Counted from the first letter of the stretch, positions 51,428-61,329 are shown. The stretch: DNA of 64,000 nucleotides from DASUPK01 sp963801055 (GCA_963801055.1 CAWDDE010000001.1:744001-808000), one strand, 5' to 3'. Made by a program: numbers and translations. The notes: a model not told the origin generated them from the sequence alone.

Positions 51428-52306
51428 TTGATCATGGTCGAGATCGGAGGCGTAATCACCGCGATGGTGACCCCGTTCGCCGCGGACCTGTCGGTGGACG
51501 AGGCCGCAGCGCGCAAGCTCGCCCGGCGCCTGATCGAGAGCGGCTCGCAAGGTCTGGTGCTGGCAGGCACGACTGGCGAGTCTCCGACGCTCATCGACGA
51601 GGAGAAGATTTCGCTGCTGCGAGCGATTCGCGACGAGCTCGGAGCGGAGGTGCTGCTGATCTGCGGGACCGGCTCCAACGACACGCGGCACTCCGAGCGA
51701 CTCTCGGCGGCCGCGGCCGACAACGGGGCGGACGCAGTGCTCGCCGTGACCCCGTACTACAACAAACCGAACCGGGCTGGGATCCTCGCCCACTACAACG
51801 CGATCGCCAAGGCGGCCGGGGTCCCGGTGATCCTCTACAACATTCCCTCCCGGGTGGTGGTCAACGTGCCTCCGGACCTGCTCGCCGAGCTCGCCCAGAT
51901 CGAGAACGTGATCGGCGTGAAGCAGGCGAACGATGACGAGCTGCAGCCAATCGACGGCCTCCGCGTCCTCGCCGGAAACGATGGCACGTTCCTTCGCACC
52001 CTCGAGATGGGTGGGCCGGGAGGGGTCCTGGTCGCCACCCACCTGGTGGGGCCCGAGATGAGGGAGATCTACGACGCTGTCAAGGCGGGAGACGTCGAAC
52101 GGGCGCGCGAGATCGATTCGTCCCTCAGGTCGATCTACGAGGTCTTGAGCAAGAACAACCCGATCCCGGTCAAGGCCGGCCTCGAGCTGCTCGGGATCTG
52201 CTCGGCGCGGGCGAGGCTGCCCATCGTCGAGGCTGACGACGAGCAGAAGGCCGAGGTGAGGCGGGCGCTCGAGGCCCATGGTCTGTTGACCGGGAGCGCC
52301 GCGTAG
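51428..52306 (+). CDS. dapA: 4-hydroxy-tetrahydrodipicolinate synthase
   Basis: DapA condenses pyruvate and aspartate semialdehyde. The 292-residue TIM-barrel has GVITAMVTPFAADLSVDEAA, GLVLAGTTGESPTLIDEEKI, DAVLAVTPYYNKPNRAGILA with the catalytic Tyr, VPVILYNIPSRVVVNVPPDL, and IGVKQANDDELQPI with the Schiff-base Lys. Start: TTG 51428 sits 8 bases after GGAGGGG, while the in-frame ATG at 51434 has a poorer distance; either is possible. The RNase J gene starts 2 bases after the stop. Confidence 0.96.
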   Translation: MIMVEIGGVITAMVTPFAADLSVDEAAARKLARRLIESGSQGLVLAGTTGESPTLIDEEKISLLRAIRDELGAEVLLICGTGSNDTRHSERLSAAAADNGADAVLAVTPYYNKPNRAGILAHYNAIAKAAGVPVILYNIPSRVVVNVPPDLLAELAQIENVIGVKQANDDELQPIDGLRVLAGNDGTFLRTLEMGGPGGVLVATHLVGPEMREIYDAVKAGDVERAREIDSSLRSIYEVLSKNNPIPVKAGLELLGICSARARLPIVEADDEQKAEVRRALEAHGLLTGSAA

Positions 52307-52308
52307 GT

Positions 52309-53973
52309 TTGAGCAGCTCGAGCATTCGGATCCTCCCGCTAGGCGGACTGGGAGAGATCGGCAAGAACATGACCGCCATCGAGGCGGATGGTCGGATTGT
52401 GGTCGTGGACACGGGCCTGATGTTCCCGACGGCCGACATGCTGGGTATCGACCTGGTCCTGCCCGACTTCTCGACCCTGCGGGACCGCGCCGATGACATC
52501 GAGGCGATCGTCCTCACCCACGGCCACGAGGATCACGTCGGGGCGCTCCCCTACGTGCTCAGGGAGATCGCAGTCCCGCCGGTGATCTACGGGGGGCTGC
52601 TCACGATCGGCATGGTCCGGTCCAAACTCGATGAGCACAAACTGCGCGAGGTTCCGCTGCAGGAACTGCCCGCCGGCGAGCGTGTCGGAGCTGGACCCTT
52701 CGGGATCGAGCTTGTCCACATGGCCCACTCGATCCCCGACGCTCGCGCCGTCGCCCTCAGCACGCAGCTCGGCACCGTCCTGGTGACTGGCGACTACAAG
52801 TTCGACCAGACGCCGGTCGACGGAATCCCGGCCGACGTCTCCCGGCTCGCCGAGCTCGGCCGCGAGGGGCTGCTCTGCCTTTGCGGAGACTCCACCAATT
52901 CAGATCGCCCCGGGGTGGCGCCCTCCGAGTCGAGCGTTGGCCCCGCGCTGCTCGAAGTTTTCTCCCGCTGCCCGGGACGGATCATCGTCACCTGCTTCGC
53001 CTCCAACATCCACCGCGTCCAGCAAGCGATCGACGCGGCCGCCCGGCTCGACCGGCGTGTCGCGCTCGTCGGCCGGTCGATGCGCAAGAACTTCAACATC
53101 GCCTCGAACCTAGGCATGGCGGGCGCTCCTGACGGCCTCTTCATCTCGCCCAAGGAGGTCCAGGACTTCCCGGACGAGAAGGTTGTGGTGATCTCGACGG
53201 GCAGCCAGGGCGAGCCGCTCTCGGCGCTTCGCCGGATGGCGCACCGCGACCACCCGGACGTCGAGCTCCACTCCGGAGACACCGTGCTGTTCTCGGCGAC
53301 GCCGATCCCCGGCAACGAGCAGTCCGTGAACGAGACGATCGATCGGATATTCCAGATCGGGGCGCAGGTGGTCACCGCCGCCGACGCGCCGATCCACGCC
53401 TCGGGTCACGGCTGGCAGGAGGAGCTCAAGTTGATGCTCAACCTGACCAAACCGCGGAACGTCTTCCCCTTCCATGGTGACCACAAGCGGATGCGCCTGC
53501 ACGCCGACCTCGCGGAGTCGGTCGGGGTCAAACCCGAGTGCATCTTCACCGGGCGGAACGGTCTGGCCCTCGAGATCGACGAGTCGGGCGCGAGCTTCGG
53601 GGAAGACGTCCACGCCAGCATGATCTTCGTGGATGGCGTGTCGGTCGGCGAGCCCGACGAGTTCGCGCTGCGCGACCGGCGCAAGCTCTCGGACGATGGT
53701 GTCTTCATCGTGGTGGTGACGATCTCCTCGGACGACGGGTCCCAGGTCGCCGATCCCGAGGTGATCTTCCGGGGGGTTCCGTTCTCCCAGGACGCCGATG
53801 GCCTGCGCGACGAGCTCCGTGGTGTTGTGGCCGACACGCTCCGGGAGGCCGCAGAGGAGCAGATCCGGGAGATCTCCCTGCTCCAGCAGGACCTTCACGA
53901 CGACATCGCGGAGTTCGTCTACGAGAAGCTCCACCGCCGGCCGCTGGTTCTGCCGGTCGTCGTCGAGGTCTGA
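52309..53973 (+). CDS. rnj: Ribonuclease J
   Basis: RNase J is a 5'-3' exo- and endoribonuclease that replaces RNase E-dependent decay in many Gram-positive bacteria. The 554-residue protein has IRILPLGGLGEIGKNMTAIE, the MBL site IVLTHGHEDHVGALPYVLRE, LVTGDYKFDQTPVDG, LCGDSTNSDRPGVAPSESSV, the beta-CASP region (VALVGRSMRKNFNIA, STGSQGEPLSALRRMA) and HASGHGWQEELKLMLNLTKP. A C-terminal domain follows. It starts with TTG 2 bases after dapA. Co-location with pnp suggests an RNA-decay module. Confidence 0.96.
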   Translation: MSSSSIRILPLGGLGEIGKNMTAIEADGRIVVVDTGLMFPTADMLGIDLVLPDFSTLRDRADDIEAIVLTHGHEDHVGALPYVLREIAVPPVIYGGLLTIGMVRSKLDEHKLREVPLQELPAGERVGAGPFGIELVHMAHSIPDARAVALSTQLGTVLVTGDYKFDQTPVDGIPADVSRLAELGREGLLCLCGDSTNSDRPGVAPSESSVGPALLEVFSRCPGRIIVTCFASNIHRVQQAIDAAARLDRRVALVGRSMRKNFNIASNLGMAGAPDGLFISPKEVQDFPDEKVVVISTGSQGEPLSALRRMAHRDHPDVELHSGDTVLFSATPIPGNEQSVNETIDRIFQIGAQVVTAADAPIHASGHGWQEELKLMLNLTKPRNVFPFHGDHKRMRLHADLAESVGVKPECIFTGRNGLALEIDESGASFGEDVHASMIFVDGVSVGEPDEFALRDRRKLSDDGVFIVVVTISSDDGSQVADPEVIFRGVPFSQDADGLRDELRGVVADTLREAAEEQIREISLLQQDLHDDIAEFVYEKLHRRPLVLPVVVEV

Positions 53974-54102
53974 GGATGGCCGAGCCGCCCTCGGCCCGCC
54001 GGGCCCCGGCCACGGCCGACGAGGATCGATCCCACGACACTTCCGATGGACGCGCGGCATGCTGGCGTGAGCGGGGCACCCATGGGCAGCAGGCAAAGAA
54101 AA

Positions 54103-54138
54103 GCCCCCGGCGGTCGAGGGAGGGCGACCACCGGGGGC
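54103..54138 (-). terminator. Intrinsic terminator of the two-component operon
   Basis: On the minus strand GCCCCCGG-t-GGTCG, an 8-base loop, CGACC-g-CCGGGGGC is followed by TTTTCTTT. It is a long GC stem with a proper T tract, 112 bases beyond the histidine kinase stop. It lies in the 276-base convergent gap between RNase J and the kinase and may also stop the RNase J message from the other side. The rest of the gap (54139-54249) holds no supported gene. Confidence 0.85.
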
Positions 54139-54249
54139 GACGCTTCGGCCCGAAGGCCTCAGCGGAGTCTCGCCGTGATGTGTGGGGTTTCGCACCGCGG
54201 CGAGGTGTCTCGTCCGCTGGCCAATCTAGGCGGGGTTCTTGAACGTTTG

Positions 54250-55713
54250 CTAAAGCTTTCCTCGATCGGGCTCCGCGACTTCGGGGGCCTCGATCTGCTC
54301 TTCGCCGACTTTCTCGAGCGGCAGGCGGATCGAGAAGCGGGCGCCGCCGTAGGTGCTGCGCCCGGCCGAGACAGAGCCCCCGTGGGACGCCGCCACCGCG
54401 CGGACGATCGCAAGGCCGAGCCCGCTGCCGCCTCCACCCGCCGTGTCGGAGGGACCATCGCCACGCACGAACCGGTCGAAGACCTGCTGCTCGATCCCCG
54501 ACGGGATGCCCGGGCCGTCGTCGAGGACCTCGAGCAGCGCCTCGTCCCCGTCTCGCCGCGCAGTCAGCTCGACGGTGGTCCTCTCGGGTGTGTGCCTGAC
54601 GGTGTTCTCGAGCAGGTTGCGGACCATGCGGTGCAGCTCGTCCGGGCTCCCCCGCAGCGGCAGCGGGCCCTCGAGCTGGCTCTCCAGCCGGCGCTCGCCC
54701 GTCAGCGGCTGGACCTCGTCCAGGGCGCCGGCGGCGATTTGTGCCAGGTCGAGGTCGGTCCGGGCAACCTGGCGCCCGGCGTCGGCGCGCGCCAGGAGCA
54801 GGAGGTCGGAGACCAGACCTGACATCCGCTTGGTCGAGGAGAGGGCGGAGTCGACGGCGTCCCGGTCGTCCTCGGAACTCGCCCCGGCCGCCTGCAACAG
54901 CTCGAGGTTCGCCTGGATGCTGGTCAGCGGGGTCCTGAGCTCGTGGGACGCGTCCGCGACGAACTCGCGCTGGCGCTCGAGCGACTGCTCGCGTTCCGAG
55001 CGGGCCTCGTCGAGCGCCTGGAGCATGCCGTCCATCGTGCGTGCCAGCTCGCCGACCTCGTCGTCGCTCGCCGGCGCGGGTATGCGCTTGGAGGGGTCCC
55101 GCGTGCTGGTGATCTGGCGTGCCAACCCGGTCAGCGTCTTGATCGGGCGCATGGCGCGGTCCGCAACCGCCAATCCGGCGAGCAGGGCGAGCAGCGTGCC
55201 TCCGAGCACACCGGCGCCGAGGAAGAGCCAGAGCCGGGCGATGGTCTCGTTCACGCCCTCGAACGGTCGCGCGTACTGGACGTAGGCCGGGAGCGAGCCC
55301 GAGGCCGTGACCGGCTCCGTCGCGACGCTCAGCGAGCCGACGTCGTGGACGCTCGCGCTTGGAGGCCCGAGATCGATCGCGGGGTTGGTCGCGGCGAGCG
55401 GTTGCCCGGACTGGTCGAGCACCTTGATCACGGCGTCATCGGGCAGAGCGAAGTCGCGCAGACGCGGGCTGGTGACGACCAGACCCGACAGCGGGTCGCT
55501 GGAGACGCGAGTCTCCGCGGCGAGCGAGCGACCTGCGCTGACCAACTCGTCGCGGAAGTCGCTGCGGATGCGGTTGCCGACGACCTGACCGACGACGAGC
55601 GCGAAGACGACCAGGATCAGCAGGGTGAGGCCGGCGGTGGTGATGGCGATCCGCCAGCGGACCGGAATGCGCTCGAAGAGGGGAAGGCGCTTAGCGGCGA
55701 CGGCCCACTTCAC
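54250..55713 (-). CDS. Membrane sensor histidine kinase
   Basis: A 487-residue two-component kinase. Topology: cytoplasmic N terminus, TM1 (ITTAGLTLLILVVFALVVGQ), an extracellular sensor domain of ~115 residues, TM2 (LWLFLGAGVLGGTLLALLAG), HAMP (AMRPIKTLTGLARQI), then HisKA with REFVADASHELRTPLTSIQ (phospho-His) and HATPase_c with N box LLENTVRHTP, G1 LDDGPGIPSG and G2 GGGGSGLGLAIVRAVAASHG. The layout matches OmpR-family kinases such as CssS/PrrB types; the signal is unknown. The GTG start overlaps the regulator stop (GTGA). Confidence 0.94.
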   Translation of the reverse strand: MKWAVAAKRLPLFERIPVRWRIAITTAGLTLLILVVFALVVGQVVGNRIRSDFRDELVSAGRSLAAETRVSSDPLSGLVVTSPRLRDFALPDDAVIKVLDQSGQPLAATNPAIDLGPPSASVHDVGSLSVATEPVTASGSLPAYVQYARPFEGVNETIARLWLFLGAGVLGGTLLALLAGLAVADRAMRPIKTLTGLARQITSTRDPSKRIPAPASDDEVGELARTMDGMLQALDEARSEREQSLERQREFVADASHELRTPLTSIQANLELLQAAGASSEDDRDAVDSALSSTKRMSGLVSDLLLLARADAGRQVARTDLDLAQIAAGALDEVQPLTGERRLESQLEGPLPLRGSPDELHRMVRNLLENTVRHTPERTTVELTARRDGDEALLEVLDDGPGIPSGIEQQVFDRFVRGDGPSDTAGGGGSGLGLAIVRAVAASHGGSVSAGRSTYGGARFSIRLPLEKVGEEQIEAPEVAEPDRGKL

Positions 55714-56402
55714 GCGGCCGCCTTGAGGACGTATCCGGCCCCCCGCTTGGTGTGCAGCAGCCGCGGCTCTCCGCCGGACTCGAGCTTGCGTCGCAGGTTG
55801 GAGATGAAGACGTCGATCGTGTTGGTCTGCTCGAACGGGTCGTAGCCCCAGACGTCCTCGAGCAGCCGCTCGCGGGAGACGACCAGCTTATGGTTGCGGG
55901 CCAGGTACTCGAGCAGCTCGAACTCCCGGTTGGTGAGCTCGATCTCCCGCTCGCCGCGCTTTACCTCGCGGGTGTCCGGATTGACCTGCAGGTCGCCGAC
56001 TACGAGAGAGGCGCTCCCGCGCGGCGGGCGCCGTCTCAGCAGCGCCCTGATCCGGGCGAGGAGCTCCGAGCGCTCGAAGGGCTTCGGCAAGTAGTCGTCC
56101 GCGCCGATGTCGAGACCCTTGACCCGGTCCTCGGTCTCCGTGCGCGCGGTCAGCATCAGGATCGGCACGTCGCTCTCGGCGCGGATTCGCCGGCAGACCT
56201 CCATCCCGTCGAGGCGGGGGAGACCGAGGTCGAGCACGATCAGGTCGGGGCTGAACTGCTCGGCTGCGGTCAGCGCCTCGGCGCCATCGTCGGCGCTGCG
56301 CACCTCGTGGCCCTCGGCGCGCAGCGAGCGCCGCAGCACGTCGGCGATCGCCTCGTCGTCCTCGACGACCAGCACACGCGCCGTGGCTGTTGCCTGTTCC
56401 AT
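55710..56402 (-). CDS. OmpR/PhoB family response regulator
   Basis: A 230-residue regulator paired with the kinase downstream. The receiver domain has VLVVEDDEAIADVLRRSL (acidic pocket), phospho-Asp in DLIVLDLGLPRLDGME, and LTARTETEDRVKGLDIGADD with KPF. The C-terminal winged helix reads REIELTNREFELLEYLARNH, VVSRERLLEDVWGYDPF and TIDVFISNLRRKLES. The ATG at 56402 gives a standard receiver start; a longer upstream reading is not conserved-like. TACCCT on the minus strand lies about 10 bases upstream. The pair is inserted between RNase J and ftsK in opposite orientation. Confidence 0.95.
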   Translation of the reverse strand: MEQATATARVLVVEDDEAIADVLRRSLRAEGHEVRSADDGAEALTAAEQFSPDLIVLDLGLPRLDGMEVCRRIRAESDVPILMLTARTETEDRVKGLDIGADDYLPKPFERSELLARIRALLRRRPPRGSASLVVGDLQVNPDTREVKRGEREIELTNREFELLEYLARNHKLVVSRERLLEDVWGYDPFEQTNTIDVFISNLRRKLESGGEPRLLHTKRGAGYVLKAAA

Positions 56403-56527
56403 CACGCACTCAAGGGTAGATGCGGATTGCTTGCTTCCGGCGTTTTTTGAGGGAACGTTTAAGCGGCAACCAGGCCGCACATTTTGTGAGCGGCGGCGTG
56501 CCGCAGGGGACTGCTTTTGCGCGTCGA

Positions 56528-59058
56528 ATGGGTGGGCGGATGCTTGCAGACCGCATTTTTGGGGCGTCGGAGCGGCGTGATCCGCCCCGGCGCAAACGGC
56601 AGCCTGTCCGCGCGTCGAAGCGGCGGGGAGGAGCGCGCAATCGGGCGCGCGGGCGGGGTCGATCCTCGCCCGAGGTATTGCAGCGCCGCCTCGACCTGGC
56701 GGGGCTCGCGGCCATCGGCACGGCCGTCTACCTGGGCTACGTCATCTACCTCGGCTGGAACGGGGGAACGGTCGGCAACGGCTCGGAGACGGCGCTCTCC
56801 TACGCGGTGGGCGCCGGAGCCGTCGTGGTCCCAGTCGCGCTCGGGCTCGCCGGCATCGGGTTGATACTGAGGCCGTTCCTGCCCTCGCCTCGATCGGTCG
56901 CCGTGGGCGTGGTCGCGATCGCCTCTGGGCTCCTGCTCGCGCTCGCGGCGCAGACCGCCGGGCTCGGCCCCGATGGGGTGCGCAAGGGCCTCTTCGACCC
57001 GGACTTCTTCCCGCACTACGGTGGCGGCATCGGCGAGACTCTCTACTGGGCCACGACCACGCTCTTCCAGCGCCTCGGGGCGCAGATCAGCGCCGTGCTG
57101 CTGCTGATCTCTGGCCTGCTCTTGGTCACGTGGCCGTTCGGTCTCGGACATGGTCCGGGCGGGGCGCCGCGGCTTCGACCGCGCCAAGCGCGGCACGCTC
57201 GGATTCGCGACCGCGGTCAAGGAGAGCCGGATTCGCACTGACGCGGACCTGATCGACACGACGCCCGTCGAAACCGAGCCCATCTTCGGCCCGCCCGAGC
57301 CGGTGGAGGGCGACAGCGACGACTACCAGGTCCTCGTTGGAGGCGGCGATGACGAGCAGGAGACCGAGCGGATCGCCAACTTCGACGAGGCCGTGCGGGT
57401 CGCCGACGAGTCGGACACCGACGAGATCGCGGTCTACGAGGGTGAGGGAGAGGGCGAGGTGGACGGGGAGCCCGCGGAGCCCGGTAAGCCCGAGACCGGG
57501 CCGCAGCCGGTGGTCGACCTCACCCCGATGGGCGAGAAGCGCGGCGGGCGTCACCGAGTCCGAGGAGATCGACTACGAGGCGCCCATCGCAGAGGAGGTG
57601 CTCGAGCGCGGCAAGCCGGACAAGGGGCCGGACACCAGGGATCACGAGGCGATCGCCCGGACGCTGCTCGAGGCGCTCGGGCACTTCGGGGTGGAGGCGC
57701 GGATCGTGGGCACGGTTACGGGGCCCCACGTGAGCCGCTACGAGCTCAAGCTCGCGCCCGGGACCAAGGTCTCGAAGATCACCCAGCTCAAGGACGACCT
57801 CGCCTACGCTCTCGCCTCGACCGACATCCGCATCCTGGCGCCGATCCCGGGCAAGCAGGCGGTCGGAGTAGAGGTCCCGAACCAGCGGCGCCGTCTGGTC
57901 CGGCTCGGCGACATCTACGGCGGGCGCCCGCAGGGCTCCTCTCCGCTGGTGGCTTGGCTCGGCAAGGACATCTCCGGCAGCGCCGTCTGGACCGACCTGC
58001 AGAAGATGCCGCACGCCCTGATCGCGGGGACGACCGGGTCGGGGAAGTCGGGCAGCCTCAACGCGATCCTCAGCTCGATCCTCTTGCACGCCTCCCCGAA
58101 CGAGGTCCGCCTGGTCCTCGTCGACCCGAAGCGTGTCGAACTCAACCACTACGAGAAGATCCCGCACCTGCTGACGCCGGTCGTGACGTCGCCGCGGCTG
58201 GCCGCCAACGTGCTCAACAACCTGATCGCAGAGATGGAGAGCCGCTACGGCGTGATGGAGCAAGCGCGCTCCCGCAACCTGGCCGAGCTCAACCGCGTGC
58301 GCGAGCGGGAGGGAGAGGCGCCCCTGCCGCACATCCTCTGCGTGATCGACGAGCTCGCCGATCTGATGATGATCGCGCCCGCTGAGGTGGAGGACGCGAT
58401 CATCCGCCTCGCCCAGAAGTCCCGGGCAGTAGGCATCCACCTCCTGCTCGCGACACAGCGCCCGTCCACGGACATCATCACCGGGACGATCAAGGTGAAC
58501 ATCCCGGCGCGAGTCGCCTTCGCCGTCTCCTCGCAGGTCGACTCTCGGGTGATCCTCGACCAGGGCGGCGCCGAGACGCTGCTCGGCCAGGGCGACATGC
58601 TCTTCCGGCCGGCCGGCACCTCGAAGATGCAGCGGATCCAGGGCGCCTTCATCACCGAGGCGGAGATCGCCAAGCTCACCGAGCACTGGTCGGAGCAGGG
58701 CGAGCCGGACTTCGCGGAGGAGCTGCTCGAGGCGACCCAGCCGCCCTCCGACGACGGCGGCGACGACGACTTCGACCCCGACTCGGACGACCTGCTCGAT
58801 CAGGCGGCGCATCTTGTCGTCGAGAGCGGCACGGCGTCCGTGTCGATGGTCCAGCGCCGCCTGCGCGTCGGATACACGCGGGCCGGGCGCCTGATCGACA
58901 TGCTGGAGCGCCGCGGCATCATCTCGGGCTACGAGGGCTCAAAGCCGCGCCAGGTGCTGGTCTCACTGGCGGATCTGCCGCGGGTTCTCGGCGGAGGCGC
59001 GCCCGCGGCTGGGGAAGGCGCGCCCGAGCCCGTGTCGGCGCCCGCAGAGGGCGACTGA
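56528..59058 (+). CDS. ftsK: DNA translocase FtsK/SpoIIIE (two frameshifts)
   Basis: FtsK pumps chromosome DNA through the division septum. The basic N terminus (RRDPPRRKRQPVRASKRRGG) is followed by four membrane stretches (AAIGTAVYLGYVIYLGW; YAVGAGAVVVPVALGLAGIG; VAVGVVAIASGLLLALAAQT; QISAVLLLISGLLLVT). An acidic linker follows, then the motor: ADVEARIVGTVTGPHVSRYE-type alpha domain, Walker A LIAGTTGSGKSGSLNAIL, Walker B ILCVIDELADLMM, and the C-terminal gamma winged helix (SMVQRRLRVGYTRAGRLIDM, LERRGIISGYEGSKPRQVL). Frame changes lie near 57130-57150 and 57540-57550, both net extra bases, both in the linker region. Corrected length is about 842. ATG 56540 is an alternative start. Confidence 0.92.
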
Positions 59059-59139
59059 GGCCCGCTAAGAGCGATTGCAGCATTGGGGGCGCTATAGGGT
59101 CCCTAACCGTTCAATCGATGATTCGGCGCGCCGGATCGC

Positions 59140-59145
59140 GAGAAT
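59140..59145 (+). promoter_or_regulatory. GAGAAT box 6 bases before cinA
   Basis: GAGAAT-N6-ATG repeats the arrangement before ruvC (GAGAAT-N8-ATG), ruvA (CAGAAT-N8-ATG) and yebC (TAGAAT-N7-GTG). It may be a variant -10 box of a leaderless promoter. Confidence 0.4.
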
Positions 59146-59151
59146 GAGGAC

Positions 59152-60429
59152 ATGAGCGTCCGCGCGGGGATCCTGGTCACCGGCACCGAGCTGCTGAGCG
59201 GCTATGTCACCGACCGCAACGGGCCCTGGATCTCGGAGCGCCTGGCCGATCTCGGCGTCGAGGTGGCCGAGATCACCGTCGTCGGGGATCGCGCCGAGGA
59301 CCTGGAGGGTGCGCTTCGCCACATGCGCGAGCAGGGCCTCGACCTGATTGTCACCAGCGGCGGTCTTGGGCCCACGGCGGACGATCTGACGGCTGAGGTG
59401 GTCGGCCGCTTCGCCGAGCGCGAGATGGTGCTCGATTCCGGGATGGAGGAGAAGATCGGCCAGATCATTGCCCGCTACGCGCGGAGGCTGGGCTTCGACC
59501 CGGAGGCGGTGCGCGAGGCCAACCGCAAGCAGGCCATGGTGCCGGAGGGCGCGACCGCCCTCGATCCGGCGGGCACCGCCCCCGGCCTGGTCGTTCCCGC
59601 GGACGGGCAGGTGGTGATCGTCCTGCCGGGCCCGCCACGCGAGCTTCAGGAGATGTGGCCGCGCGCGTTGGCGGCGCGGGCGGCCGAGGAGGTCCTTGGC
59701 CGCGCTCAGCCCTACCGGACGATGTCGATCCGGATGTTCGGCATCCCCGAGTCCGAGCTCGCCAAGGCGCTGCGGGAGATCGAGGAGGGCGGCGTGGATC
59801 TCGACCAGCTGGAGGTCACCACCTGCCTGCGCGGCGGCGAGCTGGTCACCGACGTTCGGCATCGCCCCGGCTCGGAAGAGGCCGCGGAGGCGCTCCGTGC
59901 AGGGCTCGCTGAGCGGCTCGGCAGATTCACCTACACCGAGAGCGGTGAGTCGATCGAGGAGGTCGTCTTCCGGCTGCTCGGCGACCGAACGATCGTCGCG
60001 GCCGAGTCCGAGAGCGGCGGCCTGCTGGCCAGCCGGCTGACGCTGCGGCCCGGGTCGTCCCAGTGGTTCGCTGGCGGTGTCGTCTCGTACTCGAACGCGT
60101 CCAAGACCGAGTTGCTGGGAGTCGATGCGAAGCTGATCGAGGAGCACGGTGCGGTCTCGCCGGAGGTCGCCGAGGCGATGGCCGACGGAGCGCTCGGGCG
60201 TTTCGCCGCGGATGTGGCCTGCGCGGTCACCGGGGTGGCGGGCCCCGACGGCGGGACCGAGGAGAAGCCGGTGGGTTACGTCTGCTTCTGTGCGAAGACC
60301 GCCGGCGGCGAGAAGCTGGCGCGCGACCCGATCCTGCCCGGCGACCGCACCGACGTGCGCGAGCGCTCCGTCGTCGTCGCGCTCCACCTCGTCCGCTATC
60401 TGCTCGAGGGACGCGAGCCGCCGCGGTGA
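59152..60429 (+). CDS. cinA: CinA family protein (competence/damage-inducible, NMN amidase and ADP-ribose-type pyrophosphatase domains)
   Basis: A 425-residue two-domain CinA. The N-terminal MoCF-like domain has AGILVTGTELLSGYVTDRNG, LDLIVTSGGLGPTADDLTAE and VIVLPGPPRELQEMW. The C-terminal domain, of the PncC NMN deamidase type, has TIVAAESESGGLLASRLTLR, GGVVSYSNASKTELLGV, and AVTGVAGPDGGTEEKPVGYV. The usual ESCTGG motif reads ESESGG here; the Ser is kept but Cys-Thr is replaced, so activity should be tested. CinA and RecA are often near each other in bacteria, and recA lies 1.5 kb downstream. Confidence 0.93.
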   Translation: MSVRAGILVTGTELLSGYVTDRNGPWISERLADLGVEVAEITVVGDRAEDLEGALRHMREQGLDLIVTSGGLGPTADDLTAEVVGRFAEREMVLDSGMEEKIGQIIARYARRLGFDPEAVREANRKQAMVPEGATALDPAGTAPGLVVPADGQVVIVLPGPPRELQEMWPRALAARAAEEVLGRAQPYRTMSIRMFGIPESELAKALREIEEGGVDLDQLEVTTCLRGGELVTDVRHRPGSEEAAEALRAGLAERLGRFTYTESGESIEEVVFRLLGDRTIVAAESESGGLLASRLTLRPGSSQWFAGGVVSYSNASKTELLGVDAKLIEEHGAVSPEVAEAMADGALGRFAADVACAVTGVAGPDGGTEEKPVGYVCFCAKTAGGEKLARDPILPGDRTDVRERSVVVALHLVRYLLEGREPPR

Positions 60430-60465
60430 GCGGTCCGATTCGCTCCACCGTGGCGGCGCGGACCC

Positions 60466-61014
60466 GTGGCTGACCGCAGGCTGGTGGGCGCCGTCGTTGC
60501 GGGAGCGCTCGCGCTGCTCGCCGCGGGCTGCGGATCCGACACGAGCACCGCCGATCACCGCCAGGCCCTCGAGGAATACGTCAACCGGGTAGAGCCGATA
60601 AGGCTCGGCATCAACGAGCTGCTCGATCGCGCCGATCCGATCCTGGGTGGGTACGCCGATGGTGACCTGAGTGCGGCCGAGGCTCGCCGCCGGCTGGGGC
60701 GCCTCGAACGCGGCGTGGCGGACTACGCCGTCCGGATCGCGGCGCTGGAGCCGGTTCCCGACGAGGTGCGTGCCGTCCACGACGCCTACGCGCACACCTT
60801 CGTCCTCCAGGACACCTACCTGAGCGCGCTGGTGGCGGCGCTCCGCGAGCGGGACTTCGAGGACCTGCCCCAGTTCCAGAACGGGCAGCGGGCCGCGATC
60901 ATCGCCTGGCGGACCCGCCTGCAGGTGCTCGCCGACCGCTGGGGGGCGAGGCTCCCCACGGACATCCAGGTCGCAGGCCGCGGCGAGATCTCCCCATCGC
61001 CGACCGGCGATTAG
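60466..61014 (+). CDS. Putative lipoprotein of unknown function
   Basis: A 182-residue exported protein with a lipobox: LVGAVVAGALALLAAGC, Cys at residue 22. The mature part is helical and charged (HRQALEEYVNRVEPIRLGIN, AEARRRLGRLERGVADYAVR), with no cysteines after the lipobox and no catalytic motif. It ends in a short Ser/Pro tail. The helical, glutamine/arginine-rich character suggests a membrane-anchored four-helix bundle. The GTG lies 36 bases after cinA. Confidence 0.8.
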   Translation: MADRRLVGAVVAGALALLAAGCGSDTSTADHRQALEEYVNRVEPIRLGINELLDRADPILGGYADGDLSAAEARRRLGRLERGVADYAVRIAALEPVPDEVRAVHDAYAHTFVLQDTYLSALVAALRERDFEDLPQFQNGQRAAIIAWRTRLQVLADRWGARLPTDIQVAGRGEISPSPTGD

Positions 61015-61106
61015 CGGGACCCGACATCCCGGCGCGAACCGGTCCGGCGGCAGACGGCGAGGTCGGAGCGCCGTGCATGGCGCCCCAACCTCACTCGTCG
61101 TCCTGC

Positions 61107-61184
61107 TCAGGCCGGTGCCGCCCTCCGGTTGATCCGGCGGACGACGAAGCCGACCAGGACGAGCACGATGACGACGCCGATCAC
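61107..61184 (-). CDS. Possible 25-residue single-pass membrane peptide
   Basis: From a GTG, the minus strand reads MIGVVIVLVLVGFVVRRINR followed by RAAPA and a TGA. It is a textbook single transmembrane helix with a positive cytoplasmic end. A GATACT about 30 bases upstream could be a -10 box, but there is no clear ribosome binding site. Very short frames arise by chance in GC-rich DNA, so confidence is low. Confidence 0.3.
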   Translation of the reverse strand: MIGVVIVLVLVGFVVRRINRRAAPA

Positions 61185-61323
61185 CGCACTGGACCGCGGG
61201 ACTCAGTCAAAAGTATCACCTGGCACAAGATGCCCGTGCAGGGGAGAGAACGGGCGCGCGGCTGCTCATCCGCCAGATGACCGGTGCGGCACGGCGAGCG
61301 GCAGTGGCGGCCGCTGCGGCGAT

Positions 61324-61329
61324 TAGCGT
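61324..61329 (+). promoter_or_regulatory. -10 box (TAGCGT) of thpR-recA-recX
   Basis: TAGCGT ends 6 bases before the thpR GTG, predicting a leaderless message covering thpR, recA and recX. No GAAC-N4-GTTC box is seen here. Confidence 0.45.
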
